A stretch of DNA of 58,815 nucleotides, from assembly GCA_032718475.1 (NCBI GenBank), contig JAUCBJ010002390.1:1-58815 (forward strand). Direction: 5' to 3'. Origin of the DNA: Nemertoderma westbladi. Lineage: Eukaryota; Xenacoelomorpha; Nemertodermatida; Nemertodermatidae. The position numbers were made by a program, and so were the translations under genes. A model generated the notes under the pieces. That model made no database searches. It was given only the letters and a program-made list of their open reading frames with translations, and was not told where the DNA came from. This document shows, piece after piece, positions 20,879 to 31,151 of this stretch. Numbering within the stretch: position 1 is the stretch's first letter; each line of letters begins with the position of its first letter.

Positions 20879-22492
20879 TTATATATGGAGTGGGTGTGTG
20901 ACTATATTATTTTATATTTTTTATTGTTATTTTATATTTATGTATGGATTATTATGTACTTTATTATAATCGTTTTATTTAATTTTATTTAGTGGAATGT
21001 TATTTAGATTATTTAGTAGATTAGTGCAATATATTAGTGTTTATTACGTAATTACATAATATATCTAGTGCGACGGCAAGAAATAATTATTTTCTCTTTC
21101 CTTACTGTCCGTATTATATTATAAATGCGAGACTACAGTAAGATGAAATGTCCGTACTTCTTAAAGTACAATAAAGCCACTACTATATTCAAGTATTATT
21201 GGTAGGCAGAGTATTAGGAATGCAAAGGTCAGATCCTCGTGTCTCGGCTAAACCAAGCTCTGGGTAGACCTTGGAGACGACTTGCCTCTTCACACTGACA
21301 TTGCTTCGTGCGATATTGCTCTTCTACCTTATAACAAATAATACATATAGTAGCGTGATGTCCCTCTAACAGTAGCGTAAATCGCAAATAAATCTGTTAA
21401 ACTTTTGACCATCTGTAATTCTAGTCGATTAAGATATCGTGGCACCCACCGATATACTTGAAAGACAAATTCTAGAATCAGTGGTTAACGTCCCCAGACA
21501 AGTTCTGGAATAAATCGGTGCCCATCCTAAATATTAATTTAATATTTATTAAAATCTGTAAAATCCCGATCCTTTAAAATTTCTAGTCAATTAAGATATC
21601 GCAGTATTTACCGATATTCTTAGAAGTACTATTTTATAGAATTAAGGATCCTAAGTCCCCAGATATGCTCTGGAATAAAATTTGTGTCAATTTAACATCA
21701 AATAATAAAATTCACGGGAATAAATTTAAATTCATATTCAAATGAATTTCATAAATTGTCATTTTGTGCAATTTATAACATTCCCAAAATTCCAGTAATT
21801 AATAGATCATGGGAGCGGAGATTCATATTGAGTGTACTAGAGTGCGAGAATCTCCAACATATAGTCAATAGCCGATAAAATTTATAAAATCAGGCATAAA
21901 GAGAATATTGACAATTAAAGAATTACTATTAAATAACATCCCAGATCTGTATACATGAGAATTGCCCTAATTCTACCGCTAGTTTTCCATAATGTCACCA
22001 TGGCAACACCCACGCTAGAATTAGAAGCAAGTTAAATGAACAATAAAAAGCTTGCCCCATTGCGTAGCATAAGAGTATACATAGCGCACTATTAGTATCC
22101 AAGGATACATAGTAATAACGTGACATTCTGGAAGACACTGACTAACGGACAAATGGCATGCATGTGTGCAGTAAGTAATGATTGTATGGAATTTGTGCGT
22201 TTATAGGTGAATGTTACTACTAAAGTGTGTTTACAGTAGCTAATCGCAATTGTAAAGTAGCCCTAACTCTACCGAGATAACCTCAAGTGGATTCAAGCCT
22301 TTGGGACGGACAGTGGTGGGACTTGTGCCAGTTATCGTTGTCGTGCTGTTGCTACATGTTGGCGTAAACACTGCGACAACGGTACATCGGCGCTGAGAAA
22401 CCCACTGTCCGGGGGCAAAGCCTAGTAGGCAGCGACGCCCGCTTGCCTAAAATATTAACTCATATTGATATTAATAAACTCAGATAACAGAT
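20879..22492 (+). other. conserved noncoding spacer between ORF1 and ORF2 of element A with duplicated hairpin module
   Basis: There is no long frame, yet this region is at least as similar to its counterpart in element B (31152-32798) as the coding region is. Two related blocks start CTAGTC(G/A)ATTAAGATATCG at 21421 and 21583. Each has an imperfect stem AAGATATCG/CCGATAT and a hairpin: CCAGA-CAAGT-TCTGG at 21494-21508 and CCAGA-TATGC-TCTGG at 21659-21673. A further stem CCAAG/CTTGG lies at 21253-21274. It could hold splice, internal-initiation or nuclear-export signals for ORF2 expression. That role is inference. Confidence 0.65.
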
Positions 22493-25400
22493 ATGACGGA
22501 ATTGATAGAAGATGACCTTGGTATTAGAGAGCGATATACTCTACCTTTACAAGCGTTTGTGGATAGCTTGATACGCGGTGAAGCCGATCCGACTATTACG
22601 GAGGACGATGGTCGTTATATCGAACCGCCGATGTCCCAGGAACAACTTACGCGTGAATTGGACTATAGAAAATTCACCGCTCGCTATACGAATCGTAATG
22701 GTACGTATATGGACTTCTTAACTACCGGCCATCCTACCGATTTACATGATACTGATGATGTAGACACCGAAAGGGAAATGGTTTTATTTAAATATCATGC
22801 CCAGCGGAATCGTAACGATAAACCGAGAATAGAACACGAAAACTCTATTCATAACCTACTCGACAGAGAAAACGTTGAAGAACCCGATAAGCACATCAAC
22901 TTCAACGACTACTTGGAATTTTTGCGAGAAACCTATCTCAATATTGCCAGTCAACAGAACCTAGAAACTCGATATCCTCAAGGTATACATCACGATCCCA
23001 TGGTAGAACTCAAACGACTCTATTTCACCATGATGTATCTTACCGCAGATCGTCCACTGCCTGTTGTCCCGGACAGCTTTGAACAAATGGAAGAGTATTG
23101 CAAAACTGGAGAACGATCACCCGCGTTTCCTCTGCAGGACGTACGCCTTTGGTATTATTGTGACTCATGTCCTAGACCTAACCAGCAAACGGAAAGACAT
23201 AAACATCCGCGGAGACGTTGTGCTAAACACAGTTTTACGCGTTATACTTACGGGAGTTTCGAGCGAAACCTGTTCGACGTATCACCTACGATCACCCGCC
23301 TAAAACGATCGCTAAATAAACCCATGATCAGAGTTCCGGAATACTCGGTCAGGCCTCCCCATTTCCCCGTGAGACCTCAAACTCTTGATCCTAACAGTAT
23401 CACTGATCCTCCCGAGTTATACTCACTGTTCAAGGATTTGGTGTTACCCGAGCAGTTAATCGGTGTTCCGGCGGTAGGTTCGTTGGATATTCGACCATCC
23501 TATTTAACCGGATTGGGACGCGGACATCTAACATCGCCATTTAATCCTTACAACCGGCCAGGATTAACTCCGATACAACCTGCCACGGAAGTCGAGGAGA
23601 GTGTCATCAGAAACGCTCTAGACGCCATCCGACAGAAAATCGGAAAGGGAACCCAGGATTTTCTAGAGAAACGTAAATTACAGCAGCAGGTCCAATCGGT
23701 GAAAGAGCTAGCCTTGCCGCAGTTTGATAGAGAAATCCAAAACCTCGAAGAGGACATCGAGCTTGGACGTACGTATTCTCTCCAGGAGTTTCTGGAAGAA
23801 CGCTTGCAGAAACAAGCGGAGGAGAATCAACTGGAGGAGAGGCATACGGAAATGGATGAGAGAGAAGAAGCCGCTTTAGCCCAACCCGAAGCTCAGATGC
23901 TCATAACCGATCTCTACTCTAAAACCGTCCGTCATCCCTCGATGGTCCCGCATTTCGGAGACAAACTTTTCGCAAAGATACAACCCCAACCGGTTGATAT
24001 CAGCATAAGATCGCAAAATCTTATCGCTGACGCTCCTATGTTACAGCGTCCGCCAATCGAGGCCGCTCGAGTTGACGGTATACTCGTTGAACCTCCGGAC
24101 AATCGAGCGGATCTTGTCCATCGTATGGTACACGATGTCAACATACGCGCTAGACCTTTACAGAACTCTTTTTATGGAATTAAAGATCACCCTTATTACG
24201 TTAATCTGACTCAATATTATATGGTAAAACCAGAAGATCCGACGCATGATTTAAAGTTTCTACCACTAATAAATCCTCTGGACATTGTCGAACTCGAACA
24301 ATTGCAAAAACATCTGGATCAATTAGTAAAGGTAAACTCATTTCGAAAACCATATAACGTTTCTCGAATAGAGAAGGATACAGAACCTCCTTATAATCTC
24401 GATGGATTTATTAAAACTCGATTAGTCCATTGGAATCTAGACATATTATTCGAGGAGGAGAAAATCCAAAGATATGGAAATGTGGAGACGTATACCACTC
24501 GATATATGAAGTATAGTGATCTCCCTGACGCTAATCAATGCGCCACCTTGTGGCATCCGGTAGGGATGACCCTCGAGAACGCCACCAAAGAGTGGAATGA
24601 AACTCTTAATATCATTGAGATGTATGGCGTTGTTACTTACGATAACGAAGGTAGCGTTCCAATCGGAGAATTAGGAACTACGCGCATGATACACATACGC
24701 GGATTAGCTGGTTCCACTCACGTGTTTACGCGATCGTGTTCCGACGTGATCGATTATTCCTTTGAAACTCTCACCGAAACGCAAAAGAATCTCCGACATG
24801 GACAATTCGAACTCGCGCAGCGTTACGTCATTGACACCGAACGCAAACCGGCCATGGGTATCGATGGATCGATGTTACCCCAGCCCGTTCTCGAGATGTT
24901 ATTCAACGAAAGAATCATTAAAATCGGCTCAGCTGTTTATGGAGATCTCCAAAACGACTTTCGGAATATGGAGAATATCCCCTATCCTTTCGTGGATACT
25001 CAGCTGATAGCTCCTTGGGCCGAAGGCCGAGGTTTCTTTCGCACCATGTATGCTAATGCGTCTAGCAACATTACAAAGGTGCAACGAACTTCCATCGGAC
25101 ATCTTGCCTTTCAGGAATACGGGTGGAATTTCAAGGTCGGAAATCCCATCAACTATCAACAAGTATACGGAGACCATTATTCTCGATTATACTTTGACGG
25201 ACCGTTGACAGCACCTGGCGCCGTGTATAGCTTCATGAGTGTTCCACTCCGTCCCTCCTTAGCTATCTACACGATCTTCGAAAACACCGCACTTTCCGGT
25301 TGGCTAGCCGATGTGTGCAGTCGTACTATACGCGCCCATCCATTAATCCTTGGGACCAAACTCGCTAAGCTAGATGAACATAACAAATTCATCCGCTTTG

Positions 25401-26743
25401 AATGTTTCCGACGGTTTTTAACCCCGTTTCGCAACGTGGATAGCCAATTCAAAGACCGCGCTTTGACCAAGCTCAGCTTAAGAGACTCGGCTGCGGAGAA
25501 GTTAGATAGCGCTGGATTTGCTATTTTCAGAGACATTTGTGTAATAAACCTGCATTCCTCGGTTATCCAAAAACCTCGGATCCCCACAGGTTATTCTGTC
25601 GTGGAAATTCAGACGGTAGGTCCACTTGAGGAGACAGCCACGCCTACCTCAACTATACAAGGGGAAGACAAACCCATATGTTTAGAATCGGAAGAGATTC
25701 AGCCCCCCACGTCTCGGAGTAGCGATAGCGACTACATATTGGAATGGTATCAAGGTCCCCAGTGTCTTACTGCGTATGATTATCGCCATGCCAATTATGT
25801 TTCTAGACAACGTTGTCGGCTATGCGCATCGAGAGACCATATTACGTCTATGGACACAAACGATCTTTGTTCCTATTTCCACGAGCAACCGTCGATGGAA
25901 ATCTATTGTGCATATTGTCGGCTTAATAATTTGCACATTTTTGCTGTCTGCCCCCAATTTATGACTCAATGCCATCATTGTCAATTAAAAGGACACGCCA
26001 GCTTTGATTGTCCCTTTAACCATGATTTAGAGAGCGTAGATGAAATGATTGTACTACGTTATATCAGAGCTTGGGAAGCAAACGCTGATTTACATTGTGA
26101 TTCACGCCATCGCTATTATCCTGGACGCGCTTACGAAGGAGTTTATGCGTTCCATCCTTATTTGTTTGCCTCCGTCGAGCAGAAATCGCGCCTATCAAGT
26201 TATGAACTATTGAAGCGCGTTGGAGAATGTATTTCAACCAAATATGTACGCAAATTTCTCAGGAGCATTAATCCGAGTGACATCAATTCGTACAACTTAA
26301 TAAACTTTATCCGTCAAGATCCGGCCTATGGAGACTTATTTGTCAACTCACACCCCGAGTTACAAGAAGTATATCGACGGCCTTACGAGTACAGAGCCCG
26401 CGAATGCGAGTTGGAAAGAACCATTAAACCAAGGAAGTTTCTAACTGCCTATGGTCCACCCACGGCCCTCGTTCAGACTACTCGTAAAGGACCCGTAAGA
26501 GCGGCTGTCTTGAAACGAGCTCTCAAAGCCGTTAGACCCCTCTCCCCGGACGTTGATGTCAATCAACCCGGTACTTCGACCGGCGGATATACCGATCGCA
26601 ATCCCATACCTTCTGATGCAATCATATTGCACCCTTCACCCAGGAGTTATAGCCCTCCTCGTAAAGTGGCTCGCCCCAAAGAGAAAAGGACTCTTGCTAG
26701 CTTTAAAAAACTGCGTAAACGCCGTCCGCGCAAGAAAGACTAA
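22493..26743 (+). CDS. ORF2 of element A: large protein with DEDDy 3'-5' exonuclease-like domain and zinc knuckles
   Basis: 1,416 aa, intact, no membrane segment or signal peptide. Residues 222-250 hold a Cys/His cluster (CDSC...HKH...C); about 373-465 is a charged coiled coil. I read residues 710-925 as a DEDDy exonuclease-like fold. Exo I is YDNEGS (D717, E719) followed by RMIHIRGLAGSTHVF. Exo II is RIIKIGSAVYGDLQNDF (D818), followed by PFVDTQLIA (D835). Exo III is PLTAPGAVYSFMSV, where Y912 is kept but S916 stands where the last Asp is expected. Family knowledge: RNase D/WRN/EXD1-type proteins use these acids to bind two metals, so loss of the last one could weaken or abolish catalysis. 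Three zinc-knuckle-like motifs follow, the clearest CHHCQLKGHASFDC (1160-1173). The C-terminus is strongly basic (KKLRKRRPRKKD). It occupies the position downstream of pol where env often lies, but is not envelope-like. The domain call is by motif reading alone. Confidence 0.72.
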   Translation: MTELIEDDLGIRERYTLPLQAFVDSLIRGEADPTITEDDGRYIEPPMSQEQLTRELDYRKFTARYTNRNGTYMDFLTTGHPTDLHDTDDVDTEREMVLFKYHAQRNRNDKPRIEHENSIHNLLDRENVEEPDKHINFNDYLEFLRETYLNIASQQNLETRYPQGIHHDPMVELKRLYFTMMYLTADRPLPVVPDSFEQMEEYCKTGERSPAFPLQDVRLWYYCDSCPRPNQQTERHKHPRRRCAKHSFTRYTYGSFERNLFDVSPTITRLKRSLNKPMIRVPEYSVRPPHFPVRPQTLDPNSITDPPELYSLFKDLVLPEQLIGVPAVGSLDIRPSYLTGLGRGHLTSPFNPYNRPGLTPIQPATEVEESVIRNALDAIRQKIGKGTQDFLEKRKLQQQVQSVKELALPQFDREIQNLEEDIELGRTYSLQEFLEERLQKQAEENQLEERHTEMDEREEAALAQPEAQMLITDLYSKTVRHPSMVPHFGDKLFAKIQPQPVDISIRSQNLIADAPMLQRPPIEAARVDGILVEPPDNRADLVHRMVHDVNIRARPLQNSFYGIKDHPYYVNLTQYYMVKPEDPTHDLKFLPLINPLDIVELEQLQKHLDQLVKVNSFRKPYNVSRIEKDTEPPYNLDGFIKTRLVHWNLDILFEEEKIQRYGNVETYTTRYMKYSDLPDANQCATLWHPVGMTLENATKEWNETLNIIEMYGVVTYDNEGSVPIGELGTTRMIHIRGLAGSTHVFTRSCSDVIDYSFETLTETQKNLRHGQFELAQRYVIDTERKPAMGIDGSMLPQPVLEMLFNERIIKIGSAVYGDLQNDFRNMENIPYPFVDTQLIAPWAEGRGFFRTMYANASSNITKVQRTSIGHLAFQEYGWNFKVGNPINYQQVYGDHYSRLYFDGPLTAPGAVYSFMSVPLRPSLAIYTIFENTALSGWLADVCSRTIRAHPLILGTKLAKLDEHNKFIRFECFRRFLTPFRNVDSQFKDRALTKLSLRDSAAEKLDSAGFAIFRDICVINLHSSVIQKPRIPTGYSVVEIQTVGPLEETATPTSTIQGEDKPICLESEEIQPPTSRSSDSDYILEWYQGPQCLTAYDYRHANYVSRQRCRLCASRDHITSMDTNDLCSYFHEQPSMEIYCAYCRLNNLHIFAVCPQFMTQCHHCQLKGHASFDCPFNHDLESVDEMIVLRYIRAWEANADLHCDSRHRYYPGRAYEGVYAFHPYLFASVEQKSRLSSYELLKRVGECISTKYVRKFLRSINPSDINSYNLINFIRQDPAYGDLFVNSHPELQEVYRRPYEYRARECELERTIKPRKFLTAYGPPTALVQTTRKGPVRAAVLKRALKAVRPLSPDVDVNQPGTSTGGYTDRNPIPSDAIILHPSPRSYSPPRKVARPKEKRTLASFKKLRKRRPRKKD

Positions 26744-26813
26744 CTGTTTAGAGTATTTTTATATTTTAGAAACTGTGATTTTGTATATTTTATAGACTTA
26801 AATCCCATTTTCT

Positions 26814-26821
26814 GGGAGCGG
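26814..26821 (+). other. polypurine-tract candidate of element A
   Basis: GGGAGCGG abuts the 3' LTR. The preceding CCCATTTTCT and the tract itself are identical in element B (29791-29803, minus strand). This is the expected plus-strand priming site for reverse transcription; the internal C is unusual. Confidence 0.6.
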
Positions 26822-28019
26822 TGTAAAAGCTTTTGTGGGATAACTGATACGTTTGCCTTTGCTGGCCAGTTCCCCCCCAGTCGCTAAAATACTCTCAAAG
26901 GGATTTATAACTAAAATAGTGCAAGCTACCAGCTTATTGGCTGATGTGCTGTACGGAGATATCTGGGCTCAGTTTAATCGGCCAACTAGCTTAGAGAGGT
27001 TGCCTTAGCCTTGCTGTCCGTATCGGCCAATAGAATTTGAGTGGGCGTTAATTTCGACCTATCCCAGAGCTACTGAACTGAATTTCCTATCTCACTGCTC
27101 ATCCTCTGTGTTGGACGGGAGCTTCGGGGAATAAGGGAGTTGGTATACTCGTATAGTTATTCTAGTCATATGATTCTTCATATGATTCGGTTGTTATGTT
27201 CCCATTTTTCGCCATAACACCGGCTTTTGGGAAGAACTCTAGTAAAACTGCTTAAATTATCGAAAGTATAAATGTTACCCTGGCGGTATTCACTTACCTA
27301 AATCACTTAATTTAACTGCACTAATCATATTGTTTGTACTGTTATTTACCGTCAGTTATTAATTGTATCTATTTTGTTGATGAATTATTGCTCTTTGGAG
27401 AATACGGATAAATCACCCAAAATTCCAAATTTTCTTGATACACTACAGGTTAGAGAGACGGGCTATATATAACAATTGCGATTTATATTAATGTGGTGTG
27501 TATTGAATCTAATGTTATTTAGCAGACCCTACATGAGTCAATTATTGCTCTCTTTATGTGTGATCAAAAATACTGACGGTCGGCAGAATAGTGTGCATGA
27601 TTGTGATTGGTAACAAAGTATTTCCTAAAGAATACGCCTTATACTTTAATCATAAGCGGTATCGTTGCGTTTAGTATAAGTCCTAGTTCTGTTTAAATAG
27701 ATAGAGCGCCACGTCCTAAAGGAACTGTTAATATTTCCCGAAAGCCAATAATATCTGTCAGAGATTAATTATTAACGATCTATCGAATAATACAGTAAGT
27801 TTACACTGCAACCTTACACTGCAATAATACAATTTAAGCAGCCGAATTCAGCCTCCCGGGTGTAGATCCATCGGGTGAATGATCGCGCATGGGCTGACTT
27901 CGGGTAATGTTTTGTGTATTAGCATAAAATATTGTCGTATGCTAAAGGTGTTTTAATTAACTAAAAGACATATAAATTTTGGCAGGTTAAACTGCTAAAG
28001 GTCTTCAAAAGCGCGAACA
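26822..28019 (+). repeat. 3' LTR of element A
   Basis: 1,198 bp, nearly identical to the 5' LTR. The differences seen are CCAAA versus CCCAA near 27424 and AAAAATACT versus AAATATACT near 27566. It ends GCGCGAACA at 28019 and is followed by the target duplication GGCAG. Confidence 0.95.
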
Positions 28020-28577
28020 GGCAGGTTACAGAGGCGGGCCTTCTGTGCTGTTGGAAGTAGTGGAGCCGCTATCCGTAACACTACTCAGACAGTAGTCATG
28101 ATCCATTATTGATTATAAAACTAATACAGTAAGGCCTAAATTATGTGAAAGGTATATCCACATTTTCCACAATCCTGCAATCCAGTTTCGCCTATCAATT
28201 ATTTAAAATTTATTAGCACAACCGGTAGGCCTACCATTACCGTATTTAAATGGTAGGCTACACAGTAGGCCTATAGCAGTACCAGTGCCGGTACCGGTAC
28301 TAAAATACAGAAATACCTGCTTTATACCTACATCTGTACATACAATACAGCAAAATAGTGCTATATATATACTAACCGGTACTGATAGCCTGAGAGAACA
28401 GCAGTAGAGAAACCGGTAGCATGGAACCTAACTGCCTAACATTAGACTTTTGGATGACATAAAAAATAAAAAAAAATTGACAAAAAAAGGATAAAAATGG
28501 ACAATAAAAATTATTGCGATTATTTATTACCAGTGCTGTATGTAGAGATATGAGTTTCCGATTCTGTTATTCCATTT
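28020..28577. other. host sequence between elements A and B
   Basis: It begins with the rest of the 68-bp minisatellite unit split by element A. Then come non-coding sequence and, at about 28210-28470, an inverted copy of the repeat at 42985-43240 (GGTTCCATGCTA(C/T)CGG, TCTCAGGCTATCAGTACCGG, GGTAGGCCTACC and so on). It ends in CATTT, the target duplication of element B. Confidence 0.75.
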
Positions 28578-29790
28578 TGTTCGCGCTTTCAGACCTTTGG
28601 CAGTTTAACCCACCAAATTAAGATGTCTTCTAGATATTAAATCGGTTTTTAGTCTATGACAAGTATTTGATTCACTACACTAGTCGAAACCAATCTGTGC
28701 GCGATCATTCACCCGCTGGATATTCCCGGGAGATTGGGTTCGACGGTTTAATTTTATTGCTATGTAAGCCTAATGTATTATTCGACTGACAGTACTATAT
28801 AATCTCTGACAATATTATTCACCTTCGGTAATATTAACAGTTCCTTAAGGACGTGGCGCTTTATCTATATAAACAGAGTTATGACTTAAACTACTCACAA
28901 CGATATGGCTTAATTATAATTCACATATATGGCGCATTCTTTAGGAATGCTTCTTTAACAGACTCACTCATACACAATGCTGCACAATACTGCACACTAA
29001 TCTGCCGATCTTCACTGATTTTAGTCACATATAAAAGGAACACAGACTGACTCATGTAGGGTCTATCAAATAACATTAGATTCACTTCAAACCACTTTAA
29101 CATAAGTCACAATCGTTTATCTGTAACCTTTCTCTCTTACCTTCGGTATATCAAGAATATTGGGTTTCGGGGTTATTTATCGTTATTCCAAATATAATAA
29201 TTCATCAACCATATTATGAAGAACTGACGGTAAATAGCAGTATAAAACAACAATGAAAACACTGATTGTTATGAGTTTGCAATGTTTCAGCAGTCAGTAT
29301 GTATGATCAGTTAGCAGTGATTCCATGAGTCAGGTAGTTAAAGGATATATGCCCTTTATAATTAAACCTACTAGTGTAAGACTAAAAACTGAAAACACGG
29401 AGGTGCCAAAGCCGGTTCTTAGGCTCTGGGCAAAAACATAACACTGAACTACTGAGTTTCTGTATATACCTCCAACACAGAGAAAACAAACGCTCTGATT
29501 GGTCAACCTGAACAACGAGAGAACAGAGAAACAAAGAAACGTCGACGTGGCAATATCAGCTGCTAGCCGTCGTCATGGTAGCGACACTGTTTTCAAGAGT
29601 ATCGAGCTTTTACGTCACGGAATTACGGATTATGTCCTCTAAAGTATAAATACAGAAGAAATAGCTTTTATGTCCGCTAAAACACCAGTACAGCAAGGAC
29701 ACGGCCTTTTTATGCCTGGTAAACCAACTACAGAGTACTTTACGGGAAAATAAGGAAAAATAACCGGACAATTCAGTAAAAGCTTTTACA
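28578..29790 (-). repeat. 3' LTR of element B
   Basis: 1,213 bp. On the minus strand it starts TGTAAAAGCTTTTACTG at 29790 and ends AAGCGCGAACA at 28578. It has a CCAAT box (GACCAATCAGAGCG) and TATA-like tracts. It is nearly identical to the split 5' LTR. Confidence 0.94.
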
Positions 29791-29868
29791 CCGCTCCCAG
29801 AAAATGGGATTTTCAGTCTATAAAATATAAAAATCACAGTTTCTAAAACATAAAGATACTCTGAACAG

Positions 29869-31151
29869 TTAGTCTTTCTTACGCAGACGGCGTTTATGCA
29901 GTTTTTTGAGGCTAGCAAGAGTCCTTTTCTCTTTGGGGGGAGCCACTTTACTAGGAGGGCCATAACTCCTGGGTGAAGGGTGCAATATGATTGCATTACA
30001 AGGTTTGGGTTTACGGTCGGTGTCTCGTCCATTTCGATATGCTTCTCCTCGAGCTGATTTTCCTCCGCTTGTCATGGGATACGTTCGTCCAAAACTCTCG
30101 CAGAGAATAGGGTTTTCTAAGCTTGATATCTTCTTTGAGATTCGAGGTTTCCCAATCGAACTGAGATAAGGCCAATTCGTTTATCGATTGGACTTACTGT
30201 TATAACTTACGTTTATCTGAACAAACGCAGGTTTCTTTTTTGATCTTTATAGAATAGCGTTTAACTCGTTTCGTACAACGCTCTCCTTCACCTTGATGAA
30301 GGGTTGTATCGCGTTAAACGGGACGACCATACGGTTGGATACTGATATTAGGTGTCTGCGTCATAATCCGGCTAGGTAAGATGGGCGGCTAGCTAGAAAT
30401 CACTGTCGGAGTGTTACCGATTAATTGTTAGGGTAGCACTAGATCTTGAACAGTGAATACAGTCCGCGAGGATCCGCGACACCACCAGGATCGCAGGTCT
30501 GAGGTCCAACTAAGGAATGAGGAGGTTTGACCGAGTATTCCGGGACTCTGATCGTAGGTTTACTCCAGGATCGTTCGAGCCGAGTGAGCATAGGTGATAC
30601 GTCAACAAGTTTCGGTTTACGTGGATGTTTATGTCTTTCCGTTTATTAGTTGGGTCTAGAGCGTTTATCGTAATAATACCAAAGACGCACGTCTGGTAGG
30701 GTAAACGCGGGTGATATTTGTTTGTTGTTACAATGCTTCTATCAAGAATTCCAAATATACGTTGGAGTTACCGCGTCCATTTGTTTCTTTAGTGTCTTTT
30801 CTTTAGAGTCGATTTCGAATAGAATTTTCGCATTCGAATTTCAGTTTATGGTTCCGACTCCGCTGGGCAGGATATATAGTCGACATAGTCCGTATTGTGT
30901 AAATCGATAGGATGACCAGTAGTTAAGAAGCCCATATACGTACCATTACGCTGCGTATATCGAGCAGCGAATTTTCTATAGTCCAACTCACGCGTGAGCT
31001 GCTCTTGGGACATTGGCGGTTCGATATAACGACCATCGTCCTCCGCAGCAGTTGGACTAACGTCGCCGCGTATTAAGCTATCAACAAACGCTTGTAAAAG
31101 TAGAGTATATCGCTCCCCGATACCAAGACCATCTTCTATCAACTCCGTCAT
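29869..31151 (-). pseudogene. ORF2 remnant of element B
   Basis: The start (MTELIEDGLGIGERYT from 31151) and the last 40 codons (basic tail KKLHKRRLRKKD, stop at 29869) match ORF2 of element A, but the frame is broken after about 100 codons. Alignment by eye places a 2.7-kb deletion that joins the equivalent of A position about 23860 (coiled-coil end) to about 26590. The whole exonuclease-like domain and the zinc knuckles are gone. The upstream remnant still shows A-like tracts, such as the sequence around 30640 matching A at 23200. No functional ORF2 product is expected. Confidence 0.85.

Larger units (their letters stand above)
12946..28019 (+). mobile_element. element A: complete 15.1-kb BEL/Pao-type LTR retrotransposon, non-autonomous
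   Basis: Two 1,198-bp LTRs, each starting TGTAAAAGCTTTT and ending GCGCGAACA, enclose 12.7 kb. The 5-bp target duplication GGCAG is present at 12941-12945 and 28020-28024, typical in length for BEL/Pao. By eye the LTRs differ at about two positions, so insertion is recent. Inside, in order: a 2.2-kb leader, ORF1 (Gag-protease, no reverse transcriptase or integrase core), a 1.6-kb conserved noncoding region, ORF2 (exonuclease-like, 1,416 aa) and a purine-rich tract. BEL/Pao assignment rests on the Gag zinc-knuckle signature, the DSGS protease and the residual ADIASRG motif. Mobility would need reverse transcriptase and integrase supplied in trans. Confidence 0.93.

Noticed and set aside
22493-26743. 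ORF2 as an envelope protein or as the missing reverse transcriptase
   Set aside because: No signal peptide, transmembrane segment or glycoprotein pattern, and no YxDD or other reverse-transcriptase motif.
12946-28019. Element A as a Maverick/Polinton or a viral genome because of its size
   Set aside because: It has LTRs, a 5-bp TSD, BEL/Pao Gag and an aspartic protease. No protein-primed polymerase, ATPase or capsid gene was seen.
28853-29103. Small frames in the LTRs of element B (also at 39347-39597)
   Set aside because: Identical in both LTRs only because the LTRs are identical; no start context or domain.
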